Notes under the pieces: generated by a model
The model's database searches: none
Told to the model about the DNA's origin: nothing
Seen by the model: the letters and a program-made list of their open reading frames with translations, nothing else
Part shown: piece by piece, positions 50,931 to 59,703 of the stretch
How positions within the stretch are numbered: the first letter of the stretch is position 1
Layout: the number at the start of each line of letters is the position of its first letter
Program-made: the position numbers and the translations under genes
DNA from: Sulfobacillus thermotolerans
Lineage (GTDB): Bacteria > Bacillota > Sulfobacillia > Sulfobacillales > Sulfobacillaceae
Length of the DNA stretch: 64,000 nucleotides
Direction of reading: 5' to 3'
NCBI GenBank assembly: GCA_002951815.1
Contig: CP019454.1
Coordinates: 1,860,001 to 1,924,000 of the forward strand

Positions 50931-52114
50931 TTCTGGCCCATAAGATTGCGCTCGACCCGAATAACGTTCAAGAGACGTATTTCCGCAAGGCCGCCGGGAC
51001 GGCCCGTTTCGCGTACAATGGGGCCTTGGATCAGTGGCAACAACAGTTCGACGCATGGAAAGCCGATCCTACGTTGCCCAAGCCGACCGAAGCCGCTCTG
51101 CGGCGTCAACTCAATGCACTCAAGCGCGACGCCTTCCCCTGGATGCTGGAGGTTACCAAGAACGCCCCCCAGATGGCGATTATGCACTTGGGTCAAGCGT
51201 TCAAGAATTTCTTTGCGGGGATCGCCGAGTATCCCACGTTTAAGAAAAAGGGCCGACACGACAGCTTTACGCTCACCAACGACCAATTCACGGTCAAAGG
51301 GCAAAAAGTGCATATTCCCAAATTAGGCTGGGTGCGCATGCACGAACCGTTGCGATTTATCGGCAAAGTGGTAGAAGGCACCGTGTCGCGGACCGCTGAT
51401 CGCTGGTTTTTGAGCGTCACCGTCGAACTTCCTGATCCCCCCAGTGTCCGCCGCGAAAGCCAAGCGGTAGTCGGCGTGGATTTGGGCGTGTCGGCGTTGG
51501 CGACGCTCTCGACCGGAGAGAAGATCGTGGGACCGAAAGCCTATGCGGACGCCTTGGCACAGCTTCGTCGGTTATCGAAACAATTCAGTCGCCAGATGGA
51601 AGTCGCCAAAGTCCGCGCCGGGCTTCAGCCCGGCCAGCCCACCCCGAAAGGGATGCCCATGCCCTTGTCCCAGAATATGCGAAAGACGCAGCGGCGCATG
51701 GCCCGACTCCATGCGCGGATTGCGAATATCCGGGCGGATGCGTTACACCAACTGACCACCGATCTTGTGCAGCGCTTCGATGTCATTGCCATCGAGGACC
51801 TGAACGTCGCCGGGATGCTCAAAAATCATCCTCTCGCCCGGGCGATTGCTGATATGGGCTTTGGGGAATTCCGTCGGCAACTCGCATACAAAGCGGCCCA
51901 ATGCGGGAAAACGGTGGTCATCGTGAGCCGTTGGTATCCGAGCAGCAAAACGTGTTCCGCGTGTGGATACAAAATGCCGAAAATGCCGCTCGCTATGCGG
52001 GAGTGGACGTGCCCAGAATGTCACACACACCACGACCGCGACATCAATGCGGCGATCAATTTGCGAACCGTGGCCGAGAGTTCGGTGAGGGGCTCCTCAC
52101 CCGTGTCTGCCTGA
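50927..52114 (+). CDS. tnpB: TnpB, RNA-guided nuclease of the IS200/IS605/IS607 group
   Basis: 395 residues. Split RuvC site complete: Asp185 in VVGVDLGVSALA, Glu290 in VIAIEDLNVAGM, Asp372 in HHDRDINAAINL. The zinc ribbon has Cys343/Cys346 (KTCSACG) and Cys362/Cys365 (WTCPECH). The N-terminal wedge/REC part (1-175) begins MILAHKIALDPN. Family members are ancestors of Cas12 and cut DNA next to a short target-adjacent motif, using an RNA made from the element's 3' end. GGAGG precedes the ATG within tnpA. All catalytic residues are present, so activity is plausible. Confidence 0.92.
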   Translation: MILAHKIALDPNNVQETYFRKAAGTARFAYNGALDQWQQQFDAWKADPTLPKPTEAALRRQLNALKRDAFPWMLEVTKNAPQMAIMHLGQAFKNFFAGIAEYPTFKKKGRHDSFTLTNDQFTVKGQKVHIPKLGWVRMHEPLRFIGKVVEGTVSRTADRWFLSVTVELPDPPSVRRESQAVVGVDLGVSALATLSTGEKIVGPKAYADALAQLRRLSKQFSRQMEVAKVRAGLQPGQPTPKGMPMPLSQNMRKTQRRMARLHARIANIRADALHQLTTDLVQRFDVIAIEDLNVAGMLKNHPLARAIADMGFGEFRRQLAYKAAQCGKTVVIVSRWYPSSKTCSACGYKMPKMPLAMREWTCPECHTHHDRDINAAINLRTVAESSVRGSSPVSA

Positions 52115-52220
52115 CGGCAGACCTGCTCGGTGACAGCCTGTGGAGTGCCCGCCCGTGGACGACCGGCCAATGGCCCTAAGAAGCGGTGGCATGATGACAC
52201 AGGAAGGTGGCTCCGTTTGA
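52060..52220 (+). ncRNA. Candidate omega (guide) RNA scaffold at the tnpB 3' end
   Basis: The tnpB 3' end and about 100 bp beyond can fold into several short hairpins: GAGG-GGC-TCCTC (52085 region), CTGCC-TGAC-GGCAG (about 52108-52121) and GGCC-AAT-GGCC (about 52166-52176). This is where omega RNA is encoded in related elements. The boundary is not determined. Confidence 0.4.
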
Positions 52221-52624
52221 TCAATTGATTAACGATGATCAGACTTGGATAAGTCCATCAGAACGGCTAAAGTGAGTGAGCTTCAGGACCTATTTTCCTT
52301 TATAGACGAACCAGACACGATAAGCGACGGGCGGGTTCGCTACGCGAACCGTTGAGAGTTTTAGTGCACTGGCGATTTACTTGAAGCTCTGCGCATTGAC
52401 GTCTAGTGGTTCGAGAGTTCGGGCCAGCTTGTGTTATAACCTGCAAGCTCAGCGCATGGCATAACACCGGTAAATCCCGTTTGGTCTTCTTATAGATACC
52501 CCAAACCACCAAGAAGAAAGACTGTAGGGACGGCGGGCCGTCCATGAGTTGTGGACAAGTCAACCATAACAACAGCGCCTAACGGGCAGATGTGGTTTTT
52601 AAATCCCTTATATAAAGGAAGGCG
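52221..52624. other. Structured non-coding stretch between the IS element and acyl-CoA ligase gene
   Basis: No credible gene. Hairpins include GGTTCGC-TAC-GCGAACC (about 52334-52350), GTTATAAC/GTTATGCC-type pairing around 52430-52470, and GGACGG-CGGG-CCGTCC (about 52528-52543). It might be part of the IS607 right end, a remnant of another element, or a leader of the ligase gene. Confidence 0.4.
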
Positions 52625-54235
52625 ATGAACGAAGTGGCGGAAGATAACATGCAATGGACTGCGGCTGACTATTTCGATCATTGGTCGGTGGTACAACCTG
52701 ATGCGGTCTACGTCGTCGATCATTCTTTAGAACGGGCGGAAGAGGTTTATACATACGGACAGTTTGCGGTGCTTGTAAAGAAAACCGCGCGGGCATTACA
52801 AAATATTGGTATTAGTTCTGGAGATGTGGTAGCAGTCCAATTGCCCAATAGTTGGGAATTTGTTGTACTGACATGGGCGATTTGGAAAATTGGCGCAGTC
52901 ATTTGTCCCATTATGCCGATTTTTCGTCTCCATGAGGTGCGCCAAATTTTAGGACAAACGGACGCGAAACTTTGGGTGGTGCCGCAGACCTTTCGTCGCT
53001 TTGATTTTGCTGAAATGGTTAATACCATGCGGCAAGAACGGCCACAGATGCAAGTGTGGTCTTATGGGCCAGACGTAGCCCCTGATCAGAACTTTCATCA
53101 GCTGCTTGTTGATACACCCGCAGATGTTTTGCCGGTCTCAGGGGTGTCTTACGATCAGATAGCAGAAATTGTGTTTACTTCGGGCACGACAGGACGTCCT
53201 AAAGGTGTTGTGCACAGTCATCGTACGCTGATGACGGGATTGTTGTTGCAAACGGGATTTTTACATCTAGGACACGATGATGTTATCTTTATGGCCTCGC
53301 CGTTTGCCCATCAAACGGGATTTCTTTACGGGGTGTTATTGCCCGTAATTTTAGGCGTCCGGGCAATTTATCAAGACATTTGGGATGCTGACACGGCTTT
53401 GGCTCTCATGTCACAGTGGCACGTGACGTTTTCCATGGGCGCGACGCCGTTTTTAGCGGACTTGACCGACCGTTACCAGGCACAGGTTCATAACTTAGCG
53501 GCGCTTAAAATCTTTATTAGTGCCGGTGCCCCTATTCCTCGCATTTTGGTCGAAAAAGCACATGACCAGTTTGGGGTGCACATCCTAGCGGGGTGGGGGA
53601 TGTCCGAGAATTCGTTGGTGACGCTAGTTCGCCCGGAGGATGACTTGGAAAAAACCTACACGACCGATGGTCGACCCGTTCCACACATGCAATGTCGTGT
53701 GGTCAATACCCAAGGACAAGAACTGGGTCCCTATCAGGAAGGGGAATTGCAAGTCAAAGGGCCTCAAAATTTCATCGGATACTATCAAGATCTTGAGACA
53801 ACCAAACAAGTGTTGAACGATGATGGGTGGCTGTCGACCGGGGATATGGCGGTACTAGACACACAAGGCTATGTGCGGATTACGGGACGAGTCCGCGATA
53901 TGATCAATCGTGGCGGAGAGAAAGTACCGGTTGCTGATGTAGAGGAATTGCTGTACCGTCATCCTGCCATCCGTGAAGCGGCATTAGTGGCGGTAGACGA
54001 TTCTCGCCTCGTCCACCGCGCCTGCGCCTGTGTGGTACTTAATGAAGGGCATTCGTTAACGTTGCCAGAGTTGCTACGTTATCTTGAGGCGTGCGACCTC
54101 ACGAAGCAGTTTTGGCCAGAACGTTTGGAAGTATTGGAGTCAATGCCGAAAACACCGAGCGGCAAAATTCAGAAATACCGGTTGCGTGAATGGCTGAGTC
54201 ATGGAGTTCTTGGCTCACCCCAGCAGCCGGCTTAA
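52625..54235 (+). CDS. AMP-forming acyl-CoA ligase
   Basis: 536-residue ANL enzyme. Motifs: IVFTSGTTGRPKGVVHSHRT (phosphate loop), WGMSENSLVTLV (adenylate motif), WLSTGDMAVLDTQGYVRITG and RVRDMINRGGEKVP (hinge), PKTPSGKIQKYRLRE with the catalytic C-terminal lysine. GGAAGG lies two bases before the ATG. The closest family features suggest a medium/long or cyclic acid substrate, such as cyclohexanecarboxylate-type ligases; it is related to the ligase at 34209 but not coupled to a ring dioxygenase. Its 3' end overlaps fabF tail to tail by 21 bp. Confidence 0.82.
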   Translation: MNEVAEDNMQWTAADYFDHWSVVQPDAVYVVDHSLERAEEVYTYGQFAVLVKKTARALQNIGISSGDVVAVQLPNSWEFVVLTWAIWKIGAVICPIMPIFRLHEVRQILGQTDAKLWVVPQTFRRFDFAEMVNTMRQERPQMQVWSYGPDVAPDQNFHQLLVDTPADVLPVSGVSYDQIAEIVFTSGTTGRPKGVVHSHRTLMTGLLLQTGFLHLGHDDVIFMASPFAHQTGFLYGVLLPVILGVRAIYQDIWDADTALALMSQWHVTFSMGATPFLADLTDRYQAQVHNLAALKIFISAGAPIPRILVEKAHDQFGVHILAGWGMSENSLVTLVRPEDDLEKTYTTDGRPVPHMQCRVVNTQGQELGPYQEGELQVKGPQNFIGYYQDLETTKQVLNDDGWLSTGDMAVLDTQGYVRITGRVRDMINRGGEKVPVADVEELLYRHPAIREAALVAVDDSRLVHRACACVVLNEGHSLTLPELLRYLEACDLTKQFWPERLEVLESMPKTPSGKIQKYRLREWLSHGVLGSPQQPA

Positions 54236-55441
54236 GATAATCGAGGCATTTTGTCCGCCAAAACCAAAAGCATTAACTTGAATTGTTGATAGGGAAAAGG
54301 GTTTGGCCTTGTCTTGAACAAGGTCAAACTCTACTTCTGGGTCTAGCTCTGTGGTGCCAACCGTGGGGGGGAGTATTCCGTCTTGCAAGGCATAAAGGGC
54401 CGCGATGGCGGACATGGCACCCGAAGCTCCCATACTATGGCCGAGGTGTCCTTTGATCGACGTGACCGGAACGTGGTGATAAGCATAGACGTCGTGCATC
54501 GCGCGCATTTCTGCTCGGTCTCCTACGACGGTGCTGGTGCCATGGGCAATAATGGCGTCGATATCTTGCGGCGTCCGTTGGGCATCGGCTAAGGCTTGCC
54601 GCATTGCTAGGGCTTCCCACGTTCCGGATGGTTCAGGAGAGGTCACGTGGTAGCCATCGGCTAATGATGCATAGCCTAACACCTGGCCAAAAATCTTTGC
54701 ATCCCGTTGTTGGGCATGATGATACGACTCAAGTACCAAGATCGCGGCTCCTTCTCCCATGACGAATCCTGTTCGGTGGGCATCAAATGGTTGTGAAGCA
54801 TTTTGAGCTGACGCCGCTTGTGACAACGCATGCGCATTAAAGAGGCTATAGCCAACAACGGGGTTGATGAGTGTTTCGGCGCCGCCTGCGATGGCTACGT
54901 CGACGGAGCCGGATTGGATAAGGCGAGCTGCGAGGCCCAAGGCATCGATAGACGAGGCGCACGCATTGGTCAGGGTGAGTTGCGGGCCGTGTAATCCATA
55001 TAGCAGGGCTATTTGTGCACTGGCCATGTTCGGGATTACGGTGGCCATGAGGCGCGCCGACACAGCTTGAGGGCCTTTGGCTAACTGTTCTTGGGCGTCC
55101 ACCAACTCCGGTACGCCGCCCATTGAGGTGCCTATGATGACCGCTGTGCGAAGGGCAGGAGGAGTTGGTAAGGCAGCTTGGTCCAATGCTTGTGCGACAG
55201 CGGCTAAGGCATAGAGCGTAAAGCGGGCTGAATTTTTGAGAATCTTTGGATGGTGGATCCATTGCGAAGCATCGAAATGTGGCGTGATAGGCGATTGCCA
55301 TATCGGATGCTGTATCGGGCTAAAAGGCCAGTCAACGGCACTAATTTGTTGGGTTCCCAATAGAAGTTGTTGCCAAAAATCTTGGGTCGTTAATCCTAAG
55401 GATGAAACAATTCCCATACCTGTGACGACCGGAATTTGCAT
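54215..55441 (-). CDS. fabF: Beta-ketoacyl-ACP synthase II
   Basis: 408-residue condensing enzyme of fatty-acid or polyketide-type synthesis. Catalytic triad: Cys161 in TNACASSIDALG, His in IIAHGTSTVVGD and His in SIKGHLGHSMGASG, with the lysine just before it. The C-terminal glycine motif NAFGFGGQNAS is present. It is a stand-alone gene with no other fab genes nearby, so it may be a secondary synthase for special acyl chains. The start has only a weak ribosome site. Confidence 0.87.
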   Translation of the reverse strand: MQIPVVTGMGIVSSLGLTTQDFWQQLLLGTQQISAVDWPFSPIQHPIWQSPITPHFDASQWIHHPKILKNSARFTLYALAAVAQALDQAALPTPPALRTAVIIGTSMGGVPELVDAQEQLAKGPQAVSARLMATVIPNMASAQIALLYGLHGPQLTLTNACASSIDALGLAARLIQSGSVDVAIAGGAETLINPVVGYSLFNAHALSQAASAQNASQPFDAHRTGFVMGEGAAILVLESYHHAQQRDAKIFGQVLGYASLADGYHVTSPEPSGTWEALAMRQALADAQRTPQDIDAIIAHGTSTVVGDRAEMRAMHDVYAYHHVPVTSIKGHLGHSMGASGAMSAIAALYALQDGILPPTVGTTELDPEVEFDLVQDKAKPFSLSTIQVNAFGFGGQNASIILSRLLG

Positions 55442-55748
55442 AGTGTTGTGGCGCTCTTGGCGTCTGTCCCCCCTTGTAAAAAAGGCCTGTCTACTTGCTG
55501 TGATGCCGAAGATGGTTTAATTGCATCGGCAGGCATGTGTTAAGTGTGATTATGATAGCACTTTGCAGGATTTTACGTTTGACTTCAACGGTTCTGGTCT
55601 TCGGTGGGTGTTCGCGGGGTGACCAATAGAACGTCAGACACGGGTGATGTTCGTCATCGGCACTGTAAAGGCCGTATGGGAGTCCGTGTTCTTCTGGGGG
55701 GAGCTCCTACGCTTAGGCGGGTAAGGTGCGCCTTAGCTTAAGAAAAGG

Positions 55749-55812
55749 AGGCATCCCATTCGGCTTCCTAAGTGAGATTTCAGTGACCTTTTGGGAACCG
55801 AATGGGATGCCT
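55749..55812. repeat. 15-bp inverted repeat with 34-base loop
   Basis: AGGCATCCCATTCGG (55749-55763) and its exact complement CCGAATGGGATGCCT (55798-55812). No T-run follows, so it is not an ordinary terminator. Confidence 0.7.
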
Positions 55813-55820
55813 GTTATGCC

Positions 55821-55854
55821 GATAGACGGTGTCATCCGTGACGTAACGTCTATC
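55821..55854. repeat. Nested hairpin
   Basis: GATAGACG / CGTCTATC arms enclose an inner GTCA-TCCG-TGAC hairpin. It is about 75 bp past the MFS stop codon on the minus strand and could act as that gene's terminator. Confidence 0.5.
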
Positions 55855-55929
55855 ACAACGCATCGTTGGACGGCCACTTTCGTTGGCGTCTTTTTTCTCT
55901 CAAGGTGACGCTGGTGTGATGATAATGGC

Positions 55930-57270
55930 TTATCCGCCGGCTAACTCTTGGCCTTTGGGCTCGGGGGCTAACCATAGGGTCAACACCATGCCTATTAAAT
56001 CCAAAATCCCAAAGACAATAAGACCGGTTGATAATCCGACGTGGGCGATAAAGAGGGGGAGCACTAAAATCCCTATCAAGGCTCCCACACGGGATGAAGC
56101 TGTCGCAAACCCATGACCGGTGGCCCGCACGGATGTGGGAAAGACTTCGCCAGCGTATACGTACGTCAGTTGGCCAGGTCCTTGGTCCACGACCGAAAGA
56201 ACCAGAAATAACGAGAGAAAGAGTCCGAATCCGGGGTGATGTAATAATCCGGTAAGAATGAAAATCAAGCCTAAACCCAAAAACCCATAAGATTGCAGGC
56301 GTTTTCGTCCGGCGCGGTCGACGAGGATCCACACCACAGCAATTCCTACGAGCCCAATCGCCTGCATGGCCGCCGAGGCCAGTACCGATGACGTCAATGT
56401 AGAACCCTTGAGCATTTTGAAAATGGTAGGGCTGAAAACGATCGTTGCATAATTGCCGACATCAAATAAAAGCCATGTCACTGACGCAAAAAGCGTCATG
56501 CGGATCAGATCTTTGTGAAATAAACGGGAAAATGACGCCATCGTGGTGGGGGTTTCTTGGCCTAATCCTCCGCCACCTTGGATATTGAGGGTGGTGTCAG
56601 CTTCACGCGCCACTTGCTGGGCAATGGCAATGGCCTTGTCATGTTGTCCGTCAGCTGCTAGCCACCTGGGCGATTCTGGTATAGAGCGTCGACCCCAGAT
56701 GACTAAGATGGCGGGAATCGCTCCAGATGCCAACATCCAGCGCCATGCGTTGGGACCGGTGTGCAGAAGCAGTAAACTGACAAAATAGGAGACAATGGCA
56801 CCGACTGTCCAAAAGCCGATTGTCGTGACCATTAGGATACCGCGGCGGCGTCGTGGAGCAAATTCTGCGGTCAGGGTTGATGAAATCGGATAATCGGCCC
56901 CCAGTCCAATCCCTAGGAAAAAGCGAAAAATGATAAGCTCAGCCATGTTCTGCGATATGGCAGCTAATAGTGCGAAGACCACAAAGAATACTAAATCGAG
57001 AAGATACATGGTACGGCGTCCAAATCGATCGGTCAGGTTGCCAAATAACAAGGCTCCTATCAGCATTCCTAAAACGGCTGCTGAACCCACTAATCCTAAT
57101 AAGAATGGAGAGGGATGAAATTGCGGTTTGATAAATAACAGGGCCACCGAAATAATGGTGAGGTCGTAACCATCAAGAAATAATCCCATTGCTGATAGAA
57201 AGGTCAGACGACGAATAAAGCGACTAACGGGTAAGTCTCCAAAATTGACACCCGTTTGAAGTCCATCCAT
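55930..57270 (-). CDS. MFS transporter (sugar/aromatic/organic-acid porter type)
   Basis: 446 residues, 12 spans. Helix 1 ends with GYDLTIISVALLF (acidic residue as in organic-acid carriers); the loop 2-3 motif is LFGNLTDRFGRRTMYLLD; helix 4 has FRFFLGIGLGADYPISSTL; the post-helix-6 motif is RRSIPESPRWLAADG. AAGGAGG precedes the ATG. Related in type to the carrier at 32342. Neighbours do not fix its substrate. Confidence 0.82.
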   Translation of the reverse strand: MDGLQTGVNFGDLPVSRFIRRLTFLSAMGLFLDGYDLTIISVALLFIKPQFHPSPFLLGLVGSAAVLGMLIGALLFGNLTDRFGRRTMYLLDLVFFVVFALLAAISQNMAELIIFRFFLGIGLGADYPISSTLTAEFAPRRRRGILMVTTIGFWTVGAIVSYFVSLLLLHTGPNAWRWMLASGAIPAILVIWGRRSIPESPRWLAADGQHDKAIAIAQQVAREADTTLNIQGGGGLGQETPTTMASFSRLFHKDLIRMTLFASVTWLLFDVGNYATIVFSPTIFKMLKGSTLTSSVLASAAMQAIGLVGIAVVWILVDRAGRKRLQSYGFLGLGLIFILTGLLHHPGFGLFLSLFLVLSVVDQGPGQLTYVYAGEVFPTSVRATGHGFATASSRVGALIGILVLPLFIAHVGLSTGLIVFGILDLIGMVLTLWLAPEPKGQELAGG

Positions 57271-57484
57271 GATGACGCCTCCTTTTTGACCTAGTCAGAT
57301 CAGTCGGCGTGCGTATCGGCATGCACGTTCTTTTATGAGGGAAAAGAAGAATATTAAATCGGTACACAGTATTCTGTCAAAAATGGCTTTATGAATGTCT
57401 GGTGCGCCGTCATAGCCTGCTTTTGTAACGCAAAGTCAGAGGACAACAACGTGTCAGTTTGCAAAGGGGCTGCCGTGAGGATTG

Positions 57485-58381
57485 TCATACGTTGGGGTTC
57501 GATGCAATGCGGTCAACAAGGGCTATTACTGCTTCATGCGTAGGAAGATGCATTCCATGAGCGCGTGCTTGTTGCACAAGATATCCATTAATCGCGTTGA
57601 TTTCTGTTGGGCGGTGCCGCCTGACATCTTGGAGCATTGAGGAGATATTGGGAGCTGTGGCGCGGGCCAACTGAGTTACTTTCTCGCCGAGATTTGAGGG
57701 TAAAACAATTCCGGCCGTTTGGGCTATCATGCGCGCTTCGTGAATTAAATCTGGCATCAGATGCCACAATGGCAGGTCGGGGAGTGCGCCATTGGGGGTA
57801 TTGGCCAGGACAGATAAGGGATTAATGACGCTGTTTTGAACCAGTTTAACCCAGCGTGCGCGTAGAACGGCCTCCAAGGGGAGAAACCGCCATGACCATC
57901 CGATATGGTCAAGCGTTTCCTTCCAAAAAGGGATGAGAGGATGAGGCATCAACGGAATCGTCGTTTCTCCCCGCGCCGTCACCGTGGCTTCAGGTAAACG
58001 GTGGTGTTTGTTCCACGAAAGCGTTACGGCATTAGTGGTTAAGCCGCAGGCCAGTTGTTGAGGGGACAAGGGCGGAATTAAAGCCGCCTCTTGCCCCATG
58101 CCATTCATTAGCGAAATAATCAAGCACTCATTGGGTTGATGGGCCAATAATTGCTGGACAAGCGGCATGGCAGGCCATTTTACAGCCAAAATAATCACAT
58201 CCCAGGGTGTGTCAGCTGCGTCGTTCCACGAGACAAAAGGCGGATCAAGCAGTGTTTGCTTGTCGCTTTCTGTGACCAAAAACGGGCGGTAACGCCGCCC
58301 GATTAACGTGGGTGATAAAGGCTTTAGGCTATAGGCATAGAACATGGCCATGGCGCCTGTGCCCGCTATGGCAATGTTCAT
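57485..58381 (-). CDS. panE: 2-dehydropantoate 2-reductase (ketopantoate reductase)
   Basis: 298 residues. NADPH-binding motif IAIAGTGAMAMFYAYSL at the N-terminus; conserved WVKLVQNSVINPLSVL (catalytic Lys and Asn region) and HRPTEINAINGYLVQQA near the C-terminus. Reduces ketopantoate to pantoate in coenzyme A synthesis. I chose ATG 58381, which overlaps the panB stop in an ATGA junction, over an in-frame start inside panB. The pairing panB-panE gives the first two pantothenate steps; panC was not seen. Confidence 0.85.
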   Translation of the reverse strand: MNIAIAGTGAMAMFYAYSLKPLSPTLIGRRYRPFLVTESDKQTLLDPPFVSWNDAADTPWDVIILAVKWPAMPLVQQLLAHQPNECLIISLMNGMGQEAALIPPLSPQQLACGLTTNAVTLSWNKHHRLPEATVTARGETTIPLMPHPLIPFWKETLDHIGWSWRFLPLEAVLRARWVKLVQNSVINPLSVLANTPNGALPDLPLWHLMPDLIHEARMIAQTAGIVLPSNLGEKVTQLARATAPNISSMLQDVRRHRPTEINAINGYLVQQARAHGMHLPTHEAVIALVDRIASNPNV

Positions 58382-59211
58382 GAATTTTCTCTCGCTTGGA
58401 TAAATTTTTCCCATTCGCTATCAGGCAGGTGATAGGATTCTGCGTCTTGCGGGAACGTGCGGTTGATAACACTGTCGCGATAGGACTGTAACCCCGCAAT
58501 CATGGCGTGCCGAATATCAGCAAATGGGCGGGCAAACTTAGGCAATGATGAGCTAAGTCCTAAACAATCGTGAAATACTAAGACTTGTCCGTCGACGTCG
58601 GGACCGGCGCCAATGCCTATGGTTGGTGCCTCGATGTGTGCGGTGACATAAGCGGCTACCCGGTCTGGGATTCCTTCAAGGACGATGGCGCTTACGCCAT
58701 GCTCGCTGAGTGCTTGTGCATCTTGGACCAATTCTTCAATGGCCGATGAGGATTTGGCTTGAACTTTATATCCGCCCATGGTATGCACGCTTTGTGGAGT
58801 TAGACCTAGGTGGCCGATGACGGGAATCTTTTCTTGGATAAGGGCATCCACCACAGGAAGAATGGCTTGTCCTCCCTCTAATTTGACGCCGTTCGCTAGC
58901 GTTTGCTGCATAATGCGTCCAGCGCTTGCGAGCGCAATGTCCTTATTGTAATACGTCAGATAGGGCAAATCGACAATCATCATCGTGTGAGGAGCTCCAC
59001 GACGCACCATGGCCGCATGGCGCAGCATATCATCCAATGTGACGGGAATGGTCGACTCGTATCCTAAGGTGGTCATGCCTAGCGAGTCACCCACCAAAAT
59101 CACATCGATAGCGGCCTCTTCGGCGACTTGGGCTTGCACGACGTCATAGGCGGTAATCCATGTGATAGGGCGTGTGCCCTTTAACGATCGCAGTTGTGGA
59201 GCAGTTAACAT
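58378..59211 (-). CDS. panB: 3-methyl-2-oxobutanoate hydroxymethyltransferase
   Basis: 277 residues, the normal PanB size. Motifs: ITAYDVVQAQVAEEAAID, VILVGDSLGMTTLGYESTIP (metal Asp), MIVDLPYLTYYN, IPVIGHLGLTPQSVHTMGGY and IGIGAGPDVDGQVLVFHD. Transfers a hydroxymethyl group from methylene-tetrahydrofolate to ketoisovalerate. ATG 59211 has AGGTG eight bases upstream. Because of the upstream 282-bp duplication, a second copy of this start at 59493 reads in frame through the old promoter region into panB, which could add 94 residues to the N-terminus if used. Confidence 0.9.
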   Translation of the reverse strand: MLTAPQLRSLKGTRPITWITAYDVVQAQVAEEAAIDVILVGDSLGMTTLGYESTIPVTLDDMLRHAAMVRRGAPHTMMIVDLPYLTYYNKDIALASAGRIMQQTLANGVKLEGGQAILPVVDALIQEKIPVIGHLGLTPQSVHTMGGYKVQAKSSSAIEELVQDAQALSEHGVSAIVLEGIPDRVAAYVTAHIEAPTIGIGAGPDVDGQVLVFHDCLGLSSSLPKFARPFADIRHAMIAGLQSYRDSVINRTFPQDAESYHLPDSEWEKFIQARENS

Positions 59212-59421
59212 GTTGTATTCACCTGTCTTTGATGGCGCAGAAGTGCTGCCGGATTTATTTAGATTATAGTCGTTTTGGACAAATTCGCGGTAGAATGAAT
59301 TCTGGATGGATGTAGCCATGTAAAGGGGATATGACGCATGGATTGGGATATTACGCCCGAAGAGCGCCTGATTCAAGAGACAGTTCGAGAATTTGCTAAT
59401 GAGATGGTAGCACCTGAGGCA
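59140..59421. repeat. 282-bp tandem duplication, copy A
   Basis: Contains the first 24 codons of panB (minus), the divergent intergenic region and the first 28 codons of the acyl-CoA dehydrogenase gene (plus). It is identical base for base to copy B, which follows immediately. This copy's panB start is the one attached to the full panB gene. Confidence 0.95.
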
Positions 59422-59466
59422 GACGTCATAGGCGGTAATCCATGTGATAGGGCGTGTGCCCTTTAA
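59338..59466 (+). pseudogene. Duplicated, truncated start of the acyl-CoA dehydrogenase gene
   Basis: 42-codon frame: the first 28 residues ([20 protein letters not shown] and on) match the intact gene exactly, then the reading runs into the antisense of panB copy B and stops at TAA 59464-59466. It has the same ribosome site as the intact gene and may be translated. Confidence 0.8.
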
Positions 59467-59703
59467 CGATCGCAGTTGTGGAGCAGTTAACATGTTGTAT
59501 TCACCTGTCTTTGATGGCGCAGAAGTGCTGCCGGATTTATTTAGATTATAGTCGTTTTGGACAAATTCGCGGTAGAATGAATTCTGGATGGATGTAGCCA
59601 TGTAAAGGGGATATGACGCATGGATTGGGATATTACGCCCGAAGAGCGCCTGATTCAAGAGACAGTTCGAGAATTTGCTAATGAGATGGTAGCACCTGAG
59701 GCA
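59422..59703. repeat. 282-bp tandem duplication, copy B
   Basis: Exact second copy. Its plus-strand start (59620) belongs to the full acyl-CoA dehydrogenase gene; its minus-strand panB start (59493) is the extra one. The two junctions share only one base of homology. 282 is a multiple of three, so the panB frame stays open across the duplication. Confidence 0.95.

Larger units (their letters stand above)
50240..52220 (+). mobile_element. IS607-type insertion sequence with tnpA and tnpB (ends approximate)
   Basis: Two overlapping genes, a MerR-like/serine recombinase (TnpA) and a TnpB, in the order and 4-bp overlap typical of IS607 elements. IS607 elements lack terminal inverted repeats, so the ends cannot be fixed from this sequence; they probably lie a short way upstream of 50301 and 100-250 bp past 52114. 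Both genes look intact. It sits between the SLC13 permease promoter and an acyl-CoA ligase gene, with no obvious gene disrupted. Confidence 0.7.
55442..55929. other. Intergenic region with two strong dyads
   Basis: 488 bp with no supported gene, between fabF (minus) upstream and the end of the MFS gene (minus). It holds the inverted repeats listed separately at 55749-55812 and 55821-55854, and presumably the fabF promoter. Confidence 0.45.

Noticed and set aside
52625-55441. Acyl-CoA ligase plus FabF as a small polyketide or lipid biosynthesis cluster
   Set aside because: The genes are convergent, no acyl carrier protein, ketoreductase or thioesterase lies near, and the tail overlap is not an operon arrangement.
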